A stretch of 64,000 bases of DNA from Davidsoniella eucalypti (lineage: Eukaryota; Ascomycota; Sordariomycetes; Microascales; Ceratocystidaceae). The translations under genes and the position numbers were made by a program. The stretch covers positions 62,001 to 126,000 of the forward strand of contig RMBW01000003.1 of assembly GCA_004009845.1 (NCBI GenBank). Reading direction: 5' to 3'. The notes beneath the pieces are model-generated. The model did not search any database, had not been told where the DNA came from, and worked only from the letters and a program-made list of their open reading frames with translations. Position 1 is the stretch's first letter; each line of letters begins with the position of its first letter. Shown here one piece after another: positions 60,323 through 64,000 of this stretch.

Positions 60323-63300
60323 ATGAGAACTGCTCCAGACCAAGTCACAGATGGTGGAAATGCAGCCCCTGTTGCTCAAAACCCGCCAACCTATGGCGAT
60401 TTCACTTTTGAAAAGACCTGGGACGAGGTTGTCAACGCTGTTCGAAATCTTGTGGCCTTTGATCAGAACCCAGATAGCGTCCGCAACCTGACATCCGATC
60501 AGCTTCTAGAGCTGATCAATAAACGCCTCGAGGATGACGCGACGGCGGAAAAGGCAGTCCTCGCAACCAAGAGATCGAAGGCTAAAAAGATCTTGAAGCG
60601 AACAATAGAGTGCATCAATGTTGTTAGTGGTGTTGTGGTGAAAGCTTCTGCCAATGTAAGTGTAGCATATACGATGTTTCTTGACCATATCGAAATGGCT
60701 AACTAATCTATCTTTCATGTATAGCAATTCCCAGCGGCCGAGCTATGCTATAGTGCTATTGCTGTTGTATTCAAGATATACAACGCCTATGACGAAATCT
60801 TCCCCAAGTTATCCGAGGTTCTTGGCATAACTTGCGACTTTTTGTGGCGTCTCGACAACTACACCAACGTCAAGGGCGACATGGATCCGAAAATCCAACT
60901 TATTGCCGTCATGTATCTCAGGATGTTCATTGAAGTTTGCGAGCAGGCTGTTGCCTTCCGGTCTAAGCGCTACAAGGCAAGCATAGCACTCAAGAATGCC
61001 TTCTTCAACGAAGATGGGATATCGGAACTGAAGCGTCGAATTGAGGCCCTTCAGAACAATGAACACTTGATGGTCCAAGCGAAGACGTATAACATGGTCG
61101 AAGGTATCGGTGCACAGGTTGCGACTATCAGGCATGATATGGAGTCCAAAGACGATAAAAAGGGCCAGGAACTCAGTAATATGTTCGGGCTTGACCATAC
61201 CAAGTACAAGGAAACCACCGAGTCGTGGAAAACCACTATCGTCACCAAACGACCCGAAAAAGGAACCGGAAACTGGCTGCTACAACATGAAGCCTTCAAG
61301 AGCTGGACCGGTAACGACAACGGCTCCAACATCCTTAGTCTCAGCGGTCCAAATGGCTGTGGTCTGACGTATCTAGCTGCTCGCGTCACTCGACACTTAC
61401 AGGAGATGGCGCAAAACTCCGTGGAGCAGCTTAAAGGCCGCTCGATCATTGTGGCTGCCTTTCTGGACCATCATAGACAGAAAACCAACAAGCTCGACCT
61501 CGCCAAAACATTACAGGTGGCCCTGAAGATGATGCTTCGACTGTCTATTGCGGAGGATGCGCCGTTCCAGAACTTGGTCCAGAACTACCAGAAGACCCAC
61601 GACCAGAGTCTATGGCCAAAAGACGCTATCGAACTGTTCAAAGAGCTACTTTTGGACAACGAAGAGATCGAGACTATGGATGCAACCTTCTATTTTATCT
61701 TGGACGGATTCAACGACGACGACACAGACGAAAAGATTGCCGAAGAGCTTGATCCTATTCTTTCTGCCGTCAAGGCATCCCGAGTGCGCAACCAGGTCCG
61801 GTTTTTGGTGACGGGCACGGATGAAATGTTTCAACATCTGAACAAGACCCTTCCAGCGCAGATCGCTGTCATTGATGTCCCGGAATGGAATCGCACTGAC
61901 CGCACGGCCATTATCACGTCTAGACTGGATAAAATGGAGCACCTAAAGGACCTGGAACGACCACAGGTCCCTGAGACCAGAACGATGATATCAAAGGAGC
62001 TAAGCAAGAACGATGATCTATCTCGTACCATCCTGACCCTGGACAGTATATCGAAGATGTCCAACATCAAAGACATCAAATCCGTCATCGAGAACGCCAC
62101 AAAAAGCAAAAAGGACCAGATCACACACGAAATCGAGCGCTTGCACAGAATCTCAACGTCCGACGAGATCTCCGAAATCAACGAACTTATCTTGTGGGTT
62201 CATGCTCCCAGCGTCTGGATTTTCTCATACCAGGTGGAACATGCACTTGCTCTGCGTTTCAAGGTGTATGGTGAGCAGAAGATGGACTCTACACAGAGCT
62301 TGATGACTCTGAAGGAGAGAATTCAGAAAATGTATGGTCTATTCCGCATCGTCGACGACTGTATCAAGTTTAGAATCCCAGAGACGGAGAATTACCTTCC
62401 GAAAAAGAAGGGCGCCCTGGATAGCAGCACGACCATACACGAATCAGAAGTCGTGCTTATCGACCACTATCTGAAAACGGTCTGCCCAGCTGAAGTGTAC
62501 GAAAAGTTTGGCTTCAAGGCCTTCCTCGACGACAAGATCACAAACAGGAACCTTGCGGACCAGAACCGGTACATATTCCTGGATGCCCCGAACATGCACA
62601 TCGAAATGGCTATGCGCTGTATGGCTTGTCTTATGGACTCGCATCCGAGAAGCAAGGATAGAGCGGTCAATATGAAAAGCTTTTCGGCTCGATATCTAAT
62701 GTACCACTTGGACAGCATACCTAAGGAGGGTACTGACCCGGCGCGCATTTCCCGTCTCGGTGTCATGCTTCGTGAGTTCTTTTCCTCACCATACGCCATC
62801 ACAAGCCTTGCCACGAATGGCGTGGCGAAGTTCTGCGAATGTGTTTTTTGCCGGAACGGAGCCACCAGCACTATCGTATTCCCCGAGCACTGGAAAGCGT
62901 GGATTCAAAATAAGACAGCCATCAAAGAGGTCGATAAATGGATCAAAAAGACTGGAAACTACGAGTCTGATGCCGTAGTGGACAGCATAGACAAGGCGGT
63001 GGCAGACTCTATGTCACTCATCGATTTGACTGGTAGACTCTTGAAGCCAGCAGCACAGCACTTCGCTGAGATGTTGTTCAAATATCCCGGACTAGACCTC
63101 ATGATGAGTCAGAAGTACGCGTTACAGTTCCTACAAGTGGTGAAACAAGATGTAAGTTTCGGAGCGCAAATATGACTGCCCTTTGTTGCACATTAATATG
63201 AACTAACACGTACTGCTATAGATGGAGGGCAATAACAGTTGCCAATGTCTCAGATGTATCAGCGTCACTATGGACTGTATCTCGGATATTGAGGCGTATT

Positions 63301-64000
63301 GCAAAGAGTTGCTGGGCTGCTCAGTTCTGAATCAAGCCGATACAGGCGTGGATATCGACAGTCAAGCGGCATACGTCATGTACCTCGTCCAGAGTACATC
63401 TATACCATCAAGAGCGATCACTGATCGTGTCGAGAAGGCGCTCCAGCTCAACCCAACAGCGTGGAAGGCAAAGTATATACTCTCAAAGCGATCAGGCCCA
63501 GTCAAGACGCGGATTGCATACCTTCAAGACGCCATTACTCTGCTTGAGCAGAACGAGGTTTTCTCGCAGACACAGGAAGGCAAACGATCATTGTCGAGAA
63601 TGTGCTACGATCTAGGAGCCATTTGGGCCAACTGGATCCAGACTGCAGACAAGGCGACAGCTCTTTTTGTCAAAGCCGCCCAGAAACACCAAAACGAACA
63701 TCTCGTCAAGGATATGTACAAAGTCTTCATATGGCTCGACCGTCTACGGGACTACGAATCCATCATGCGTATATTTTGCGCGTTTGGTCTGAACGAGCAG
63801 AGTAATGACGAGTCTAGAACGGAATCGTCACTAGCCTTGGATCCATCCGAGCTCAGCGCTTCAGCTCTTGACGACAGCTATGACGAGAAGCTTGGTTGCT
63901 CCAGGAAGGAACTGGTCAGGAACTTCAACCATTTCCTGGGGATTCTATGTTCTTTGGACTCGTGGTGGAGCTGGGGTGGCAAATACCTGGGCTACACTAT
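60323..64000 (+). CDS. Fungal STAND NTPase (NLR-like), Goodbye-type N-terminus, 5' part
   Basis: Exons 60323-60655, 60725-63151 and 63222 onward (running off the window) give 1,179 residues so far. STAND/NLR-like proteins are signalling NTPases used in fungal self/non-self recognition and cell death, here probably cytosolic. The N-terminal 250 residues are helical (FTFEKTWDEVVNAVRNLV; FPAAELCYSAIAVVFKIYNAYDEIF; RMFIEVCEQAVAF), like the fungal 'Goodbye' effector-type domain. The NTPase core has a P-loop-like LSLSGPNGCGLTYLAARV (residues 319-326: GPNGCGLT), a Walker-B-like FYFILDGFNDDD (Asp438) and the sensor-like VRFLVTGTD. Later parts are a winged-helix-like region (ELILWVHAPSVWIFSYQV...) and, in exon 3, TPR-like helical repeats. 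The P-loop Lys is replaced by Leu325, so ATP binding may be weak or absent. Family by recalled pattern; the C-terminal sensor is not in this window. Confidence 0.82.

Noticed and set aside
1..64000. tRNA, 5S rRNA or other RNA genes
   Set aside because: No convincing B-box with matching acceptor stem was found by eye; a tRNAscan-SE and Infernal run would be decisive.

Overview
This is a stretch of nuclear genome from a filamentous ascomycete (Pezizomycotina). Genes carry short GT-AG introns of about 50-120 bp with CTAAC/CTGAC-like branch sites, lie several kilobases apart on both strands, and have pyrimidine-rich promoters. The families are fungal: ENA-type P-ATPases, a linker histone with a KP-rich tail, a YAT-type amino-acid permease, a Goodbye-like STAND protein, small secreted proteins and a Tc1/mariner relic. 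The sequence does not identify the species; a plant- or insect-associated sordariomycete-like fungus is a guess.

Layout. At 1-2.9 kb no gene is seen. At 2.97-4.35 kb lies a three-exon 2-oxoglutarate/Fe(II) oxygenase that matches the ethylene-forming enzyme (EFE) family along its whole core and adds a basic, mitochondrial-presequence-like N-terminus; it is the most striking gene here. At 5.5-7.0 kb is an internally deleted Tc1/mariner element with 76-bp inverted repeats, followed by a retroelement-like fragment. At 8.7-12.1 kb is a first ENA-type cation ATPase, then a GPI-anchored-type surface protein (13.1-13.9 kb, minus), a PRPP synthetase subunit with a fungal-type insertion (17.3-18.7 kb), a fused LrgA-LrgB membrane protein (20.8-22.7 kb) and a convergent short-chain dehydrogenase (22.8-23.7 kb). 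An F-box-like gene (26.0 kb) and a small secreted effector-like gene (27.1-27.6 kb, minus) precede a gene-poor 5 kb. A second ENA-type ATPase lies at 32.9-36.4 kb, with an SRPBCC-fold gene convergent to it.

At 38.9-41.4 kb two degraded genes lie side by side: a P1B heavy-metal ATPase relic (Cys-rich N-terminus, HMA domain, membrane and N-domain pieces) and a trypsin-like protease relic with a GDSGS motif. Histone H1 (46.6-47.9 kb), a small Thr-rich secreted protein (52.0 kb), an amino-acid permease (53.2-55.0 kb, minus), a retroelement-like repeat (55.9-56.5 kb), a proline-rich NPF-motif protein (58.2-59.5 kb) and the 5' part of a large STAND NTPase (60.3 kb to the window end) complete the region.

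The genes are mostly unrelated single-gene units; no biosynthetic cluster or operon-like system is seen. The common thread is cation transport: two intact ENA ATPases with different intron positions and different TM4 motifs, plus one dead metal ATPase. Exon boundaries were worked out by hand from splice signals, reading phase and family continuity; no alignment or RNA evidence was available.
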